From: Marinobacter sp. es.048
GTDB lineage: Bacteria > Pseudomonadota > Gammaproteobacteria > Pseudomonadales > Oleiphilaceae
Direction of reading: 5' to 3'
NCBI RefSeq assembly: GCF_900188435.1
Contig: NZ_FYFA01000001.1
Span: forward strand, 1,116,001-1,180,000
DNA length: 64,000 nt
The notes under the pieces are model-generated. The model did no database searches and was not told where the DNA came from. It saw only the letters and a program-made list of their open reading frames with translations. This document shows, piece after piece, positions 17,339-27,925 of this stretch. A program made the translations under genes and the position numbers. Positions within the stretch are counted from its first letter, which is position 1, and each line of letters starts with the position of its first letter.

Positions 17339-18859
17339 ATGATCTACGCACAACCAGGAAAGGATGGCTCCGTCGTTTCTTTCAAATCCCGTTACGAGAA
17401 CTACATCGGTGGCGAGTGGGTTGCCCCGGTAAAAGGCCAGTATTTCGAGAACATCACACCGGTCACTGGCAATGTGATCTGTGAAATTCCGCGCTCCAGT
17501 GCCGAAGATATTGATCTGGCTCTGGATGCAGCGCACAAGGCAGCACCGGCGTGGGGCAAGACCTCGCCCACCGAGCGTTCCAACATCCTGCTGAAAATTG
17601 CGGATCGTATCGAGGCCAACCTCGAGAAGCTCGCAGTTGCAGAAACCTGGGACAACGGCAAGGCCGTGCGCGAAACCCTGAACGCCGATATTCCGCTTGC
17701 TGCTGATCACTTCCGCTACTTCGCGGGTTGTCTGCGTGCCCAGGAAGGCCACATGGGCGAGATCGACCACAACACTGTGGCGTACCATTTCCACGAGCCG
17801 CTGGGTGTCGTTGGCCAGATCATTCCGTGGAACTTCCCGATTCTGATGGCGGCCTGGAAACTGGGCCCCTGTCTGGCTGCGGGTAACTGCACTGTGCTGA
17901 AGCCTGCCGAGCAGACGCCTGCCAGCATCCTGGTACTGATGGAAATCATTGGCGACCTGCTGCCGCCGGGCGTACTGAACATTGTTAACGGCTACGGCAT
18001 CGAGGCTGGCCAGGCCCTGGCCACCAGCAAGCGTATTGCCAAGATTGCCTTCACCGGTTCCACCCCGGTTGGCTCCCACATCCTCAAGTGCGCGGCTGAA
18101 AACATCATCCCGTCCACAGTTGAGCTGGGTGGTAAATCCCCGAACATCTACTTCTCCGACGTGATGAAGGCCGAGCCGGAATTCGTCGACAAGTGCGTGG
18201 AAGGTCTGGTTCTGGCGTTCTTCAACCAGGGCGAAGTCTGCACCTGTCCGTCACGGGCGCTGGTTCAGGAAGACATGTTCGAAGAGTTTATGCAGAAGGT
18301 GGTTCAGCGCACCAAGTCGATCAAGCGCGGCAACCCGCTGGACACCGATGTTCAGGTAGGTGCCCAGGCGTCGAAAGAACAGTTCGACAAGATCATGTCC
18401 TACCTGGCCATTGGTAAGGAAGAGGGCGCTGTGGTGCTGACTGGCGGCGACCGCGAGCATCTGGATGAAGAGTTCAACAATGGCTTCTACATCCAGCCCA
18501 CCCTGTTCAAGGGCGACAACAAGATGCGCGTGTTCCAGGAAGAAATCTTCGGACCGGTTGTGGGTGTGACCACCTTCAAGACCGAGGAAGAAGCCCTGGC
18601 CATCGCCAACGACACCGAGTTTGGTCTGGGTGCCGGTGTATGGACCCGCGACACCAATCTCGCCTACCGGATGGGCCGCAACATTCAGGCCGGTCGGGTG
18701 TGGATGAACTGCTACCACGCGTACCCGGCACACGCGGCCTTCGGTGGCTATAAAAAGTCCGGCGTTGGTCGTGAAACCCACAAGATGGCGCTCGAGCACT
18801 ATCAGCAGACCAAGTGCATGCTGACCAGCTACGACACCAACCCACTGGGTTTCTTCTGA
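17339..18859 (+). CDS. exaC: NAD-dependent aldehyde dehydrogenase (ExaC/AldB-like acetaldehyde dehydrogenase)
   Basis: A 506-residue enzyme oxidising the aldehyde made by alcohol dehydrogenase to a carboxylic acid. It has the cofactor-binding IPWNFPILM and GFTGS-like [11 protein letters not shown], the general-base block VELGGKSPN and the catalytic cysteine in [12 protein letters not shown], all typical of the ExaC/AldB group, which often has two cysteines in this loop. The ATG at 17339 follows AGAGGTCGAG; the longer frame is unsupported. The upstream shared motif with the PQQ dehydrogenase gene suggests co-regulation though the two genes are 15 kb apart. A terminator follows. Confidence 0.92.
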   Translation: MIYAQPGKDGSVVSFKSRYENYIGGEWVAPVKGQYFENITPVTGNVICEIPRSSAEDIDLALDAAHKAAPAWGKTSPTERSNILLKIADRIEANLEKLAVAETWDNGKAVRETLNADIPLAADHFRYFAGCLRAQEGHMGEIDHNTVAYHFHEPLGVVGQIIPWNFPILMAAWKLGPCLAAGNCTVLKPAEQTPASILVLMEIIGDLLPPGVLNIVNGYGIEAGQALATSKRIAKIAFTGSTPVGSHILKCAAENIIPSTVELGGKSPNIYFSDVMKAEPEFVDKCVEGLVLAFFNQGEVCTCPSRALVQEDMFEEFMQKVVQRTKSIKRGNPLDTDVQVGAQASKEQFDKIMSYLAIGKEEGAVVLTGGDREHLDEEFNNGFYIQPTLFKGDNKMRVFQEEIFGPVVGVTTFKTEEEALAIANDTEFGLGAGVWTRDTNLAYRMGRNIQAGRVWMNCYHAYPAHAAFGGYKKSGVGRETHKMALEHYQQTKCMLTSYDTNPLGFF

Positions 18860-18993
18860 ATCTGTGAGCGGTAAGCGGGCCTCCCACACGGGCCCGCCTG
18901 TGAGTCAGCACAGTGGATGTGCACCTTCATCCCCCGGCGACTGGCCGGGGCGACTCTCTGACGAGAGTTCGGGTTTTTCTGTCACTCTCTTTT

Positions 18994-19016
18994 GGCCCTT
19001 CCCAGGGCCTTTTTTA
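18994..19016 (+). terminator. Rho-independent terminator after the aldehyde dehydrogenase gene
   Basis: The stem GGCCC/GGGCC with a 6-base loop is followed by six T residues. Two other hairpins precede it: a GC-rich one near 18932-18950, and ACTCTC-TGAC-GAGAGT at 18953-18968 followed by a short T-run. The region may therefore end transcription in steps. Confidence 0.75.
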
Positions 19017-19044
19017 TTAGGGCTGGTTTTGGTGCCAATGCGTT

Positions 19045-19623
19045 TTATCGCCCCAGTGAGTAGAACTCTGCGTTAGGCCGCATGTTTGTCACGTTTGCCA
19101 TCCGATTGGAAAGCCCGAAGAACGCGGCGATGCCGGAGATATCCCAGATATCCTCGTCGTTGAAGCCATGACGTTTGAGTGCCTCAAAGTCCGCGTCACA
19201 CACCTCTTGGGCTTGTTGCGAAACCTTTATGGCGAAATCAAGCATGGCTTTCTGGCGCTCAGTGATGTCGGCCTTTCGGTAGTTCACGGCGACCTGGTCT
19301 GCGATCTCCGGGTTCTTTTCACGGATGCGCAGAATAGCGCCATGGGCCACCACGCAGTACTGGCACTGGTTCAGGTTGCTGGTAGCGACGACGATCATCT
19401 CGCGTTCGCCCTTGGTGAGGTGGCTGTCTTTTTCCATCAGGGCATCGTGGTAATCAAAGAAGGCACGAAACTCGGCGGGGCGATGTGCCAATACCAGAAA
19501 GACATTGGGGATAAACCCCGACTTTTCCTGAACGGCAAGAATCTTCTCCCGGATGTCCTCCGGGAGTGATTCAAGCGACGGAACCGGGAATCGGCTTATT
19601 GGTTGTCCGGTGGATGAGCTCAT
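19045..19623 (-). CDS. Peroxidase-related AhpD/carboxymuconolactone decarboxylase-like protein
   Basis: A 192-residue all-helical protein of the AhpD-like superfamily, peroxidase-related subgroup. The redox motif CQYCVVAHG has the CxxC plus downstream histidine used by AhpD to reduce peroxiredoxins. It lies 44 bases downstream of the AcuI-like gene and appears to be the last gene of a TetR-led operon, so it may help cope with reactive electrophiles or peroxides linked to that pathway. The precise substrate is unknown. Confidence 0.85.
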   Translation of the reverse strand: MSSSTGQPISRFPVPSLESLPEDIREKILAVQEKSGFIPNVFLVLAHRPAEFRAFFDYHDALMEKDSHLTKGEREMIVVATSNLNQCQYCVVAHGAILRIREKNPEIADQVAVNYRKADITERQKAMLDFAIKVSQQAQEVCDADFEALKRHGFNDEDIWDISGIAAFFGLSNRMANVTNMRPNAEFYSLGR

Positions 19624-19667
19624 AACAATTCCTTTTATAGCGGTTTTCTGGTTCTAGAAGTTTAGGT

Positions 19668-20651
19668 TCAGCCTGCGACCGGTACGACGATACGCCCACG
19701 AACCTTGCCATCCAGCAGTTGGCTGGCACCCTCGATGGCGTCTTCAAAGGATATTTCCGTGATCATGCGGTCGAGCAGATCGATGTCGAGATCCTCCGAC
19801 AGACGCTTCCAGGCTTCGAGTCGCTCAGCTTTGGGCGCCATCACGCTGTCCACGCCACACAAGGTCACACCCCGAAGAATGAACGGGGCAACGGTGGACG
19901 GGAAGTCCATGCCGGCGGCGAGACCACAGGCTGCGACGACGCCACGGTATTTCATGCCGGCACAGACATTGGCCAGCACCTGTCCACCTGCCACATCAAT
20001 GGCGCCCGCCCAGGTCTCGCGAACCAGGGGTTTGCCCGGTTCACTCAGCTCAGCGCGATCGAGGATGTTTTCGGCGCCCAACGACTTCAGATAGTCTGCT
20101 TCCTCGGCTCGGCCGGTCACCGCGGTCACGGAATAACCGAGCTTGGCCAGCAGCGCCACCGCAATGCTTCCAACGCCACCGGTTGCCCCGGTCACCAGGA
20201 TGTCGCCGGAATCAGGTGTTACGCCGTTCTTCTCCAGTGCCATGACACAAAGCATGGCGGTATAGCCGGCGGTGCCGATGGCCATGGCCTGTCGAGGAGA
20301 AAACGCCTTGGGCAGCGGAATCAGCCAGTCACCGGAAACCCGTGCTTTCTCGGCCAGGCCGCCCCAGTGTTTCTCGCCGACGCCCCACCCGTTCAGAACA
20401 ACCGGGTCGCCTGCCTTGAAGTCTGCATGCGTGGAGCTGGATACGGTGCCGGCAAAGTCGATGCCTGGAATCATCGGGTACTGTTTCACGATCGGTGACT
20501 TTCCGGTGATGGCCAGAGCGTCCTTGTAGTTCAAGGTTGAGAAGGCTACATCCACGGTAACGTCGCCTTCCGGCAGTTCCGATTCTTCTATGGATGTCAG
20601 TGACACCTTTTGGTCGCCGCGTGATCCTTCAATGAGTATGCCTTTAAACAT
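19668..20651 (-). CDS. acuI: Acrylyl-CoA reductase-like MDR oxidoreductase (AcuI/YhdH family)
   Basis: A 327-residue zinc-free medium-chain reductase. It has the N-terminal substrate domain ([30 protein letters not shown]) and a Rossmann domain with [13 protein letters not shown] and the NADPH-type [11 protein letters not shown]. Family members reduce acryloyl-CoA to propionyl-CoA with NADPH, protecting cells from acrylate and serving DMSP breakdown. The ATG at 20651 follows GGAGA. It sits 43 bases after a TetR gene, a layout also seen for acuR-acuI systems. No DMSP lyase or CoA ligase was seen nearby, so detoxification is as likely as DMSP use. Confidence 0.87.
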   Translation of the reverse strand: MFKGILIEGSRGDQKVSLTSIEESELPEGDVTVDVAFSTLNYKDALAITGKSPIVKQYPMIPGIDFAGTVSSSTHADFKAGDPVVLNGWGVGEKHWGGLAEKARVSGDWLIPLPKAFSPRQAMAIGTAGYTAMLCVMALEKNGVTPDSGDILVTGATGGVGSIAVALLAKLGYSVTAVTGRAEEADYLKSLGAENILDRAELSEPGKPLVRETWAGAIDVAGGQVLANVCAGMKYRGVVAACGLAAGMDFPSTVAPFILRGVTLCGVDSVMAPKAERLEAWKRLSEDLDIDLLDRMITEISFEDAIEGASQLLDGKVRGRIVVPVAG

Positions 20652-20694
20652 GTTGTCTCCGTGTTTGGGTAATGAGGATGGTTTTCGTCCCAGG

Positions 20695-21336
20695 TCAAGT
20701 GCCGCGCAGTAGCGACAAGAATCCCTGGGCGAACTGGTCCAGTGGTTCTGGGGATTGGTCCAGCTTTGCGCGCAACACCGCGCCTTCCCAACCAATCCAG
20801 AAGAAGTGCGCCATCTGATCGCACTTTAGATGCTTGGAAATCTCACCGGCCTGCTGGGCCTCTCTCAATACCTCAGCGGTGCGGCGCTCCCAGTCGCTGA
20901 AAACGTTCTGCAACAGAGCACGGAAACCCTCGGGCAGGGCGGTCATTTCCTGTCCCAGATTGCCGATCAGGCAGCCGCGACGATACTCGAACCTGCCCAT
21001 GCCTGTTTTGGCATCCTCAACGAACGCGTCGAGCCGATGCAGGGGAGTGAGGGTGCGGTCTTTAAACCAGCGATCGAGTTTGCCGGCGAAATAGCGGCCG
21101 TAGGCTTCGATCAGGATCCGCCCGAAAGCCTCTTTGTTGTCGAAGTAATGGTAGAAAGAGCCTTTCGGTACGCCGGCTTTGCGAAGTATTTCGTCGATGC
21201 CCGTGTAGGAGTAACCCTTTTCCGTCAGCACCGACAGGCCCACGTTGATGAGGGTTTCCCGGGTATCCCTGAAATCGGCATTTGCAGTCTTCGGGGGGCG
21301 GCCCCGCTTTCGCTTGATGTCTGCTGTCTGGTTCAT
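20695..21336 (-). CDS. TetR-family regulator of the acuI operon (AcuR/NemR-like)
   Basis: A 213-residue TetR regulator with a basic N-terminal arm (KRKRGRPPK), the helix-turn-helix [29 protein letters not shown] and a C-terminal ligand domain. Cys at the CLIGNLGQE block lies where NemR/AcuR relatives sense electrophiles or acrylate. It is the first gene of the operon with acuI and the AhpD-like gene. Two near-identical palindromes lie just before its start, which strongly suggests autoregulation. Confidence 0.87.
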   Translation of the reverse strand: MNQTADIKRKRGRPPKTANADFRDTRETLINVGLSVLTEKGYSYTGIDEILRKAGVPKGSFYHYFDNKEAFGRILIEAYGRYFAGKLDRWFKDRTLTPLHRLDAFVEDAKTGMGRFEYRRGCLIGNLGQEMTALPEGFRALLQNVFSDWERRTAEVLREAQQAGEISKHLKCDQMAHFFWIGWEGAVLRAKLDQSPEPLDQFAQGFLSLLRGT

Positions 21337-21351
21337 CGCCTCGACTCAATT

Positions 21352-21366
21352 TAGACCGGTCGTCTA
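21352..21366. promoter_or_regulatory. TetR operator palindrome 1
   Basis: TAGACCGGTCGTCTA is an inverted repeat TAGAC-N5-GTCTA, 16 bases before the TetR start. It is almost the same as the second site 34 bases away and resembles the NemR box of E. coli (TAGACC..GGTCTA). Confidence 0.7.
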
Positions 21367-21385
21367 TTTAATTCTTGGAATAAAA

Positions 21386-21400
21386 TAGACTGGTCGTCTA
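21386..21400. promoter_or_regulatory. TetR operator palindrome 2
   Basis: TAGACTGGTCGTCTA differs from operator 1 by one base. The centre-to-centre distance of 34 bases, about three helical turns, would allow two dimers to bind on the same face. Confidence 0.7.
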
Positions 21401-21614
21401 ATAAAATCAAGTTAAGTTGCGATGGAGTGCATTTCGGGCGTGATGGGGATTCGCTCCCCGAAGTGGGGGCGATGCTACTTTGTGGTGGCCAAAAACAGTT
21501 CCAAAGTACCATATTGGCCCCTTGCCCCGGCCGATAGGATGGGAACTGGGTTATCGGCAATGTCGTTGATTCACCCGCAATGCGCTAACAATCATGACAA
21601 TAGAGGTGAGCATT

Positions 21615-21686
21615 ATGTGGACCAAACCAGCCTACGAAGATCTCCGCATCGGTTTCGAAGTCACCATGTACTTCGCCAATCGCTGA
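21615..21686 (+). CDS. pqqA: PQQ precursor peptide PqqA
   Basis: A 23-residue peptide, [20 protein letters not shown] ending ANR, matching the PqqA family in length and sequence. Glu15 and Tyr19, the two residues joined and turned into PQQ, are present with the right spacing. The ATG at 21615 follows GAGGTGAG. It is the first gene of pqqABCDE. A hairpin with a T-run follows it, which should give more pqqA message than downstream message. Confidence 0.96.
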   Translation: MWTKPAYEDLRIGFEVTMYFANR

Positions 21687-21695
21687 GTGCTGAAG

Positions 21696-21720
21696 CGGCC
21701 AGCCTCGAGCTGGCCGTTTT
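21696..21720 (+). terminator. Partial terminator between pqqA and pqqB
   Basis: CGGCCAG (21696-21702) pairs with CTGGCCG (21710-21716) around a 7-base loop, followed by four T residues. Because the remaining pqq genes follow directly, this is best seen as a leaky terminator or RNA-stabilising stem. Confidence 0.7.
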
Positions 21721-21739
21721 GCTTGTGGAGTGACCCACC

Positions 21740-22669
21740 ATGTTGATTCACGTTCTGGGCTCCGCCGCCGGCGGTGGCTTTCCCCAGTGGAACTGTAACT
21801 GTGCCAACTGCGACGGCTTCCGCAAGGGCACCCTGAATGCCCGGGCCCGTACCCAGTCTTCCATCGCCATCAGTGAAGACGGCGAGCACTGGATCCTGTT
21901 CAACGCGTCCCCGGATATTCGCGCCCAGCTGGCTTCTTTCGAAGCGATGCAGCCGGCCCGTGCTCTGCGGGATACCGGTATTGATGCCATTGTGCTGATG
22001 GACAGCCAGGTGGACCACACCACTGGCTTGTTGTCCCTGCGCGAGGGACTGCCGATGGACGTCTGGTGTACCGAGCAGGTTCATGAAGATCTGAGTGGTG
22101 GTTTTCCGCTGTTCACCATGCTCAAGCACTGGAACGGTGGTCTGAACTGGCAGCGTATCGAGGCGTCCGAGCAGACGCCCTTTTCCATTCCCTGCGCACC
22201 GTCCATCGAGCTGACCGCCATTCCGCTGCTGAGCAACGCACCCCCGTATTCACCGCGCCGGGACAACCCGCACCCGGGCGATAACATTGGCCTGTTCCTG
22301 AAAGACACCCGCACCGGTCAGACAGCCCTCTATGCCCCGGGCCTCGGCGAGCCGGACGACCGAATTCTCGGCTGGATGCGCCAGGCCGACGTGCTGATGG
22401 TGGACGGGACCGTCTGGCACGACGACGAGATGATCCGCCAGGAAGTGGGCACCAAGACTGGCCAGGCCATGGGCCATCTGGCCCAGAGCGGCCCGGGTGG
22501 CATGATCGAGGTGCTCGACGCCATGCCGGCCCAGCGTAAGATCCTGATACACATCAACAACACCAACCCGATCCTGAACGAGGACTCCCCGGAGCAGGCG
22601 GAGCTGACCCGCCACGGCATTGAGGTGTCCTGGGATGGAATGCACATCGACCTGTCGGGGCAGCCATGA
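21740..22669 (+). CDS. pqqB: PQQ biosynthesis protein PqqB
   Basis: A 309-residue metallo-beta-lactamase-fold protein of PQQ synthesis, thought to hydroxylate a tyrosine-derived intermediate. It shows the N-terminal [19 protein letters not shown] with its cysteine cluster (the second metal site of PqqB) and the fold's histidine/aspartate block VDHTTGLL. Its length matches the family. The stop overlaps the pqqC start (ATGA). Confidence 0.96.
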   Translation: MLIHVLGSAAGGGFPQWNCNCANCDGFRKGTLNARARTQSSIAISEDGEHWILFNASPDIRAQLASFEAMQPARALRDTGIDAIVLMDSQVDHTTGLLSLREGLPMDVWCTEQVHEDLSGGFPLFTMLKHWNGGLNWQRIEASEQTPFSIPCAPSIELTAIPLLSNAPPYSPRRDNPHPGDNIGLFLKDTRTGQTALYAPGLGEPDDRILGWMRQADVLMVDGTVWHDDEMIRQEVGTKTGQAMGHLAQSGPGGMIEVLDAMPAQRKILIHINNTNPILNEDSPEQAELTRHGIEVSWDGMHIDLSGQP

Positions 22670-23421
22670 ACGCCAAAGCCAACACAGCTATGAACCGGAC
22701 GGATTTCGAGCAGGCCCTGCGCGCCAAGGGCCAGTACTACCACATCCACCACCCTTACCATAAAGCCATGTACGGCGGGCAGTGCACGCCCGAACAAATC
22801 CGTGGCTGGGTGGCCAACCGATACTACTACCAGATCAAGATTCCCCAGAAAGACTCCGCCATCATGGCCAACTGCCCGGACGCCGGTGTGCGCCGGCTCT
22901 GGCTGCAGCGGATTCTGGATCACGATGGCCACGACGGGGATGTCGGAGGCATCGAAGCCTGGCTGTCCCTGGCCGAAGCCGTGGGCCTGAGCCGGGACGA
23001 AGTGATCGACCAGCGCCACGTGCTGCCGGGGGTTCGCTTTGCCGTGGACGCCTACCTGAACTTTGCCCGCCGGGCGACCTGGCAGGAGGCGGCCTGTTCG
23101 TCCCTGACCGAACTGTTCGCCCCGGAAATCCACCAGTCCCGACTGGACAGCTGGCCCGCCCACTATCCCTGGATTGAAGAGAATGGCTACAGCTACTTCC
23201 GCAAGCGTCTGTCCGAAGCCAGAAGAGACGTGGAACATGGCCTGACCATTACCCTGGACCACTTCACCACCGAGGCGCAGCAGACCCGGGCCCTGGAGAT
23301 CCTTCAGTTCAAGCTGGACATCCTCTGGACCATGCTGGATGCCATGACGATGGCCTACGGCCACCGCACTCCGCCGTACCACACCGTGACCGACGAGCAG
23401 GTCTGGCACCGGGGGCTGTAA
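22666..23421 (+). CDS. pqqC: PQQ synthase PqqC
   Basis: A 251-residue cofactor-less oxidase that performs the last ring closure and eight-electron oxidation to PQQ. The family blocks [31 protein letters not shown] and the [16 protein letters not shown] region are intact. It overlaps pqqB by four bases and pqqD by one if the first pqqD start is used. Confidence 0.96.
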   Translation: MNAKANTAMNRTDFEQALRAKGQYYHIHHPYHKAMYGGQCTPEQIRGWVANRYYYQIKIPQKDSAIMANCPDAGVRRLWLQRILDHDGHDGDVGGIEAWLSLAEAVGLSRDEVIDQRHVLPGVRFAVDAYLNFARRATWQEAACSSLTELFAPEIHQSRLDSWPAHYPWIEENGYSYFRKRLSEARRDVEHGLTITLDHFTTEAQQTRALEILQFKLDILWTMLDAMTMAYGHRTPPYHTVTDEQVWHRGL

Positions 23422-23432
23422 TGGAGGTGGGT

Positions 23433-23696
23433 ATGAATGAGGTGCCGCGTTTTCGCCGGGGGTTCCGGTTCCAGTGGGAGCCGGCCCAGGAAAGTTACGT
23501 GCTGCTTTACCCCGAGGGCATGGTAAAGCTCAACGGCAGTGCCGGTGCGATTCTCAATGAGGTGGATGGCCAGCGTACTGTGGCCGACATCGTCGCCAGC
23601 CTGGAGCGGCAGTTCCCCGAAGCCGGCCCTCTTGGCAAGGACGTCAGCGAATTTTTGCAGGACGCCCGTCACCAACACTGGATTGAACTGTCATGA
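23433..23696 (+). CDS. pqqD: PqqA-binding chaperone PqqD
   Basis: An 87-residue winged-helix RiPP recognition element that delivers PqqA to PqqE. The ATG at 23433 is chosen because GGAGG sits five bases before it and the protein then starts [19 protein letters not shown], as in relatives. An alternative ATG at 23421 overlaps the pqqC stop and would add four residues. The stop overlaps pqqE (ATGA). Confidence 0.94.
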   Translation: MNEVPRFRRGFRFQWEPAQESYVLLYPEGMVKLNGSAGAILNEVDGQRTVADIVASLERQFPEAGPLGKDVSEFLQDARHQHWIELS

Positions 23697-24829
23697 GCAC
23701 GACTAACCCCCACAACGCCGGGCCGCCCCTGTGGCTGTTGGCGGAGCTTACGTATCGCTGCCCGCTGCAGTGCCCCTATTGCTCCAACCCGCTGGACTTT
23801 GCGCAGACCCAACAGGAACTGAGCACCGAGGAGTGGGTGAGTGTGCTTCGACAGGGCCGCAAGATGGGGGCGGCGCAACTGGGCTTTTCCGGCGGCGAGC
23901 CCCTGGTCCGCCAGGACCTGGCGGAGCTGATCGCCGAGGCGCGGCACCTGGGGTATTACACCAACCTGATTACCTCAGGGCTGGGCCTGACGGAGGCCAA
24001 GGTGGATGCTTTTGCCGAGGCGGGGCTGGATCATATCCAGGTGAGCTTTCAGGCTTCCGATCCGGAACTGAACAACGCCGTGGCCGGCTCCCGCAAGGCC
24101 TTTGACCAGAAGCTGGCCATGGCCCGGGCGGTGAAGGAAGCCGGCTATCCGATGGTGCTCAACTTTGTGATCCACCGTCACAACATCCACCAGATGAACG
24201 ACATCATGGATTTGTGCGAGCGCCTGGGAGCCGATTACGTCGAACTGGCCACCTGCCAGTATTACGGTTGGGCCTTTGAAAACCGCGAAGGGCTGATGCC
24301 CTCGAAAGCCCAGCTGGTGCGGGCGGAACAGGAAGTGAACCAGTACCGTGAACGGCTGCAGGCATCTGGTTCGGCCATGAAGTTGATCTTTGTGACGCCG
24401 GATTACTACGAAGAGCGCCCGAAAGCGTGTATGAACGGCTGGGGTAACCTTTTCCTGACCGTAGCTCCGGATGGCACTGCACTGCCTTGCCACAGCGCGC
24501 GGCTCCTGCCGATCGATTTTCCGAATGTCCGAGACATGGATCTTCAAAACATCTGGTACGACAGCCCGGGGTTCAACCACTACCGTGGCGACAGCTGGAT
24601 GCCGGAGCCTTGCCGTTCCTGCGATGAGAAGGAAAAAGACTTTGGCGGCTGTCGCTGTCAGGCCTATCTTTTGACCGGAAATGCCGATAATGCAGATCCA
24701 GTATGCAGCAAATCGTCGTATCATGATCGAATCCTGGCAGCGAGGAAAGCTGCCGATCATGCCACGGCCGGCCTGACTGAACTGGTTTATCGAAATGCGG
24801 ACAATTCACGGCTTTTCTTCCGGGGTTAA
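23693..24829 (+). CDS. pqqE: Radical SAM PqqA peptide cyclase PqqE
   Basis: A 378-residue radical SAM enzyme that links Glu and Tyr of PqqA. The SAM-cluster cysteines are Cys23, Cys27 and Cys30 (CPLQCPYC). The C-terminal SPASM domain has its cysteine set in [33 protein letters not shown] and a final Cys. It overlaps pqqD and, at its end, the following peptidase gene. Confidence 0.96.
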   Translation: MSTTNPHNAGPPLWLLAELTYRCPLQCPYCSNPLDFAQTQQELSTEEWVSVLRQGRKMGAAQLGFSGGEPLVRQDLAELIAEARHLGYYTNLITSGLGLTEAKVDAFAEAGLDHIQVSFQASDPELNNAVAGSRKAFDQKLAMARAVKEAGYPMVLNFVIHRHNIHQMNDIMDLCERLGADYVELATCQYYGWAFENREGLMPSKAQLVRAEQEVNQYRERLQASGSAMKLIFVTPDYYEERPKACMNGWGNLFLTVAPDGTALPCHSARLLPIDFPNVRDMDLQNIWYDSPGFNHYRGDSWMPEPCRSCDEKEKDFGGCRCQAYLLTGNADNADPVCSKSSYHDRILAARKAADHATAGLTELVYRNADNSRLFFRG

Positions 24830-26717
24830 CAACTCCGCCATCGATCCTGCACTGGGCGGCCATCACCACGACAAAACGGTACTGAGTGCCTACGAGGCCT
24901 GCTCGGCTCATGTCCAGCGCGGGGAACTTGCGGTGTCCCCGGCGGGTGTGTTCTGGCTGGAGACGGATCCGGCACGCGGCTGCAATACGCTCTGGCACCT
25001 TTCCGATCAGGGGTCTGTTCGTCTTGGACCTGATGATCTTGGAATCCGCAGCCGGGTAAATGGATACGGTGGTGGCGCCCTGGCGGCTGCCGACAGCGGC
25101 GTGTTCGTGGTTGGCGAGGATCAACAGATACGGTTTGTCAGTCTGGCCGATGGCCAGTGCCACAGCCTGACCGATGACGCCGAGGCGGCCTATGGTGGGT
25201 TGGTCGCTGACGAGTCCCGTCAACGGGTGCTCGCGGTACGGGAAGCAGAGGGCAAGCAGCAGCTGGTTGCCGTCTCCATGCAGGGTGAACGTGCGGTGCT
25301 TCATTCCGGCCTGGATTTTTACAGCTCGCCGGCGGTCTCTGCCGACGGCAAGCAGGTGGCCTGGACCAGCTGGCAGCTTCCGGATATGCCCTGGTTGCGT
25401 ACCCGGCTGTGGACCGCAAATGTCTCTGAAGATGGATTGCTGGATCAATGCCGGGAATGGCCAACACCTTCTGAGGCGTCGGTACAACAGCCGGTGTTCG
25501 ATGGCAACCAGCTCTGGGTTTTGTCAGACCACGAAGGTTGGTGGCAACCCTGGCATATCGAAAATTCGGGCGGGGGCGCATGGCACGCCATTGATTCGCC
25601 AGCCCGGGATCATGCCAATGCCCCCTGGCAGTTGGGCGAATCCCACCACTGCCCAACAGGCAGGGGCGGTTGGGCCCGGGTTCGTTATTGTAATGGCACG
25701 GGTGAACTCTGGCTCAGCTCCGGCCAAACCGGTGAAACAATCCGGGTTGCCCGGGATTTTGGCGACTTCCGTTGTCTCCAGTCGGCTGGCGAGCATCTCT
25801 ACTGCATCGGCCGTGCATCCAGCCGCCTCGACGCCGTCCTCGAGATTGATCTCGAGACCGGACAGGCCCGCACCATTGCCGGGGGCGAGGAGGCCATGCC
25901 AGAGGCGAGGGCGGCACTGCCGCTTGATATCGAGATTCCAGCCCTGAACCCGGGCGAAGCTTCTATCCATGGGTTTTTCTACACGCCCAAGCTGGCCACG
26001 CCAGACGTCCCTCCACTGATTCTGATTGCTCATGGAGGGCCGACGTCGGCGGCCTATCCGGTGTTCAATCCCCAGGTTCAGTACTGGTGTCAGCGGGGAT
26101 TCGCCGTCGCTGAAATCAACTATCGAGGCAGCACCGGCTTTGGTCGTGAGTTCCGCCTGGCCCTGGAAGGGCGGTGGGGTGAAGTGGATGTCGCGGATAT
26201 GGAACGGGCGGCAGACCACCTGGCCTCCTTCGGCCTGGCTGATGGCAGCAGGGTGTTTATCCAGGGTCGCAGTTCCGGGGGTTACACGGCCCTGATGGCG
26301 ATGATCCGAAGCCAGCGTTTTACCGCCGGTGCCAGCATGTTCGGCGTGACGGATCCCATGCGCTTACGGGCCATGACCCATCGCTTTGAGTCCGGTTATC
26401 TGGATTGGCTGCTGGGCTCGCCAGAAAAGCACCCGAAGCGGTGGCGGGAGAGAACGCCGTTGTTTCACGCCGAACGTATCACCGCGCCAATGATCTTTTT
26501 CCAGGGCGGAAAGGACCGGGTTGTGGTGCCTGAGCAGACCCGGGCAATGACCGAGGCCATGAAAGCCGCTGGCCGGGCGCCGGAGCTGCATTGGTTTGAA
26601 GACGAGGGGCATGGTTTTCGCCGTCAGGCCAATCAGGCCGGCATGCTCGAATGGATGTTCAGCTTCTACCGAAAGCATAGCCAAAAGGCCGATGATCAGG
26701 CGGAGAACTTGAGTTAA
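24795..26717 (+). CDS. S9 prolyl oligopeptidase-family peptidase (PqqH-like)
   Basis: A 640-residue serine peptidase with an N-terminal beta-propeller and a C-terminal alpha/beta hydrolase. The catalytic serine is in [12 protein letters not shown], the Asp in [12 protein letters not shown] and the His in DEGHGFRR. It starts inside the last 35 bases of pqqE and so is co-translated with the pqq genes. Pseudomonas has a peptidase gene (pqqH) at the same place before ercA. No pqqF-type zinc protease is seen here, so this protein is a candidate for trimming PqqA or its cyclised form; that is inference. No signal peptide is seen, so it is probably cytoplasmic. Confidence 0.88.
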   Translation: MRTIHGFSSGVNNSAIDPALGGHHHDKTVLSAYEACSAHVQRGELAVSPAGVFWLETDPARGCNTLWHLSDQGSVRLGPDDLGIRSRVNGYGGGALAAADSGVFVVGEDQQIRFVSLADGQCHSLTDDAEAAYGGLVADESRQRVLAVREAEGKQQLVAVSMQGERAVLHSGLDFYSSPAVSADGKQVAWTSWQLPDMPWLRTRLWTANVSEDGLLDQCREWPTPSEASVQQPVFDGNQLWVLSDHEGWWQPWHIENSGGGAWHAIDSPARDHANAPWQLGESHHCPTGRGGWARVRYCNGTGELWLSSGQTGETIRVARDFGDFRCLQSAGEHLYCIGRASSRLDAVLEIDLETGQARTIAGGEEAMPEARAALPLDIEIPALNPGEASIHGFFYTPKLATPDVPPLILIAHGGPTSAAYPVFNPQVQYWCQRGFAVAEINYRGSTGFGREFRLALEGRWGEVDVADMERAADHLASFGLADGSRVFIQGRSSGGYTALMAMIRSQRFTAGASMFGVTDPMRLRAMTHRFESGYLDWLLGSPEKHPKRWRERTPLFHAERITAPMIFFQGGKDRVVVPEQTRAMTEAMKAAGRAPELHWFEDEGHGFRRQANQAGMLEWMFSFYRKHSQKADDQAENLS

Positions 26718-26761
26718 ACTCTCGACTATTCCTATAACAAAAAACAGTCGAGTGCAGTCTG

Positions 26762-27925
26762 ATGAGTCACGATATATCCAGCTTGCGAAAGTTTGTCTCA
26801 CCGGAAATCGTGTTTGGTGCCGGCTCCCGGAAGTCCGTGGCCAACTTCGCCAGTAATTTCGGTGCCCGTCATGTCTTCCTGGTGTCTGATCCCGGCGTGG
26901 CGGCTGCCGGTTGGGTCAATGAGATCGTGACGCTGCTGACCGATGCGGGGATCCGCTCAACCGTATACACCGGCGTATCACCCAATCCCAAGGTGGATGA
27001 GGTGATGACCGGGGCTGAACTCTATAAATCCAATGAATGTGATGTCATTGTCGCCATCGGTGGCGGCAGCCCCATGGACTGCGCCAAAGGCATCGGTATC
27101 GTAGTCATTCACGGTCGCAGCATCCTGGAGTTTGAGGGCGTCGACACCATCACCAGCCCGTCACCGCCCCTGATTCTGATTCCGACCACGGCGGGTACCT
27201 CGGCGGATGTTTCCCAGTTCGCGATCATTTCCGACCCCAACCGCCGGTTCAAATTCTCGATCATCAGCAAGGCCGTAGTGCCGGATGTGTCCCTAATCGA
27301 TCCGGAAGTCACCGAGACCATGGATGCCTACCTCACCGCCTGCACCGGGGTGGATGCCCTGGTGCATGCCATCGAGGCCTATGTGTCGACTGGCAGCGGC
27401 CCGCTGACAGATACCCATGCGCTGGAGGCAATCCGGTTAATCAACCGGAATCTCGAGCCGTTGGTGGACAACATGGCAGATCCCTATCTCCGGGAGCAGA
27501 TCATGCTGGCCTCCATGCAGGCGGGACTGGCCTTCTCCAATGCCATCCTCGGGGCTGTACACGCCATGTCCCATAGCCTGGGTGGCTTCCTGGATTTGCC
27601 TCATGGTCTGTGCAATGCGTTGCTACTGGAGCACGTGGTGGCATACAACTTCCAGTCTGCCGAAGACCGTTTCCGCCGGGTCGCCGAGGCTATGGATATT
27701 GATACCCGTGGTATGGCCAAGGCGGAAATCAAGAAGCGGCTGATGAATCGTATTGTGGAGCTCAAGCGTCGGGTCGGTCTGGAGGCGCGTCTTGCCCAGC
27801 TGGGTGTTTCGGTGTCCGATATTCCCCACCTGTCCGGCTTTGCGTTGCAGGATCCCTGCATTCTCACCAACCCCCGGAAGTCGTCGCTGCGGGATGTCCA
27901 GGTTGTCTATGAAGAAGCCCTCTGA
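26762..27925 (+). CDS. ercA: Iron-containing alcohol dehydrogenase, ErcA-like
   Basis: A 387-residue group III dehydrogenase with the NAD-binding GGGSPMDCAKG and the metal ligands in TGVDALVHAIEA, GAVHAMSHSLGG and LPHGLCNALL. In Pseudomonas aeruginosa ErcA, encoded at the same place next to pqqH and a sensor kinase gene, is needed for induction of the exa/pqq genes by ethanol rather than for bulk alcohol use. Placement here supports the same regulatory role. A 7-base inverted repeat (26721-26727 with 26746-26752) lies just before the start. Its end overlaps the kinase gene by 17 bases. Confidence 0.87.
   Translation: MSHDISSLRKFVSPEIVFGAGSRKSVANFASNFGARHVFLVSDPGVAAAGWVNEIVTLLTDAGIRSTVYTGVSPNPKVDEVMTGAELYKSNECDVIVAIGGGSPMDCAKGIGIVVIHGRSILEFEGVDTITSPSPPLILIPTTAGTSADVSQFAIISDPNRRFKFSIISKAVVPDVSLIDPEVTETMDAYLTACTGVDALVHAIEAYVSTGSGPLTDTHALEAIRLINRNLEPLVDNMADPYLREQIMLASMQAGLAFSNAILGAVHAMSHSLGGFLDLPHGLCNALLLEHVVAYNFQSAEDRFRRVAEAMDIDTRGMAKAEIKKRLMNRIVELKRRVGLEARLAQLGVSVSDIPHLSGFALQDPCILTNPRKSSLRDVQVVYEEAL

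Noticed and set aside
26721..26752. Possible terminator between the S9 peptidase and ercA genes
   Set aside because: The 7-base repeat has an 18-base loop and no T-run and sits right before the ercA ribosome site, so it is too weak to call.
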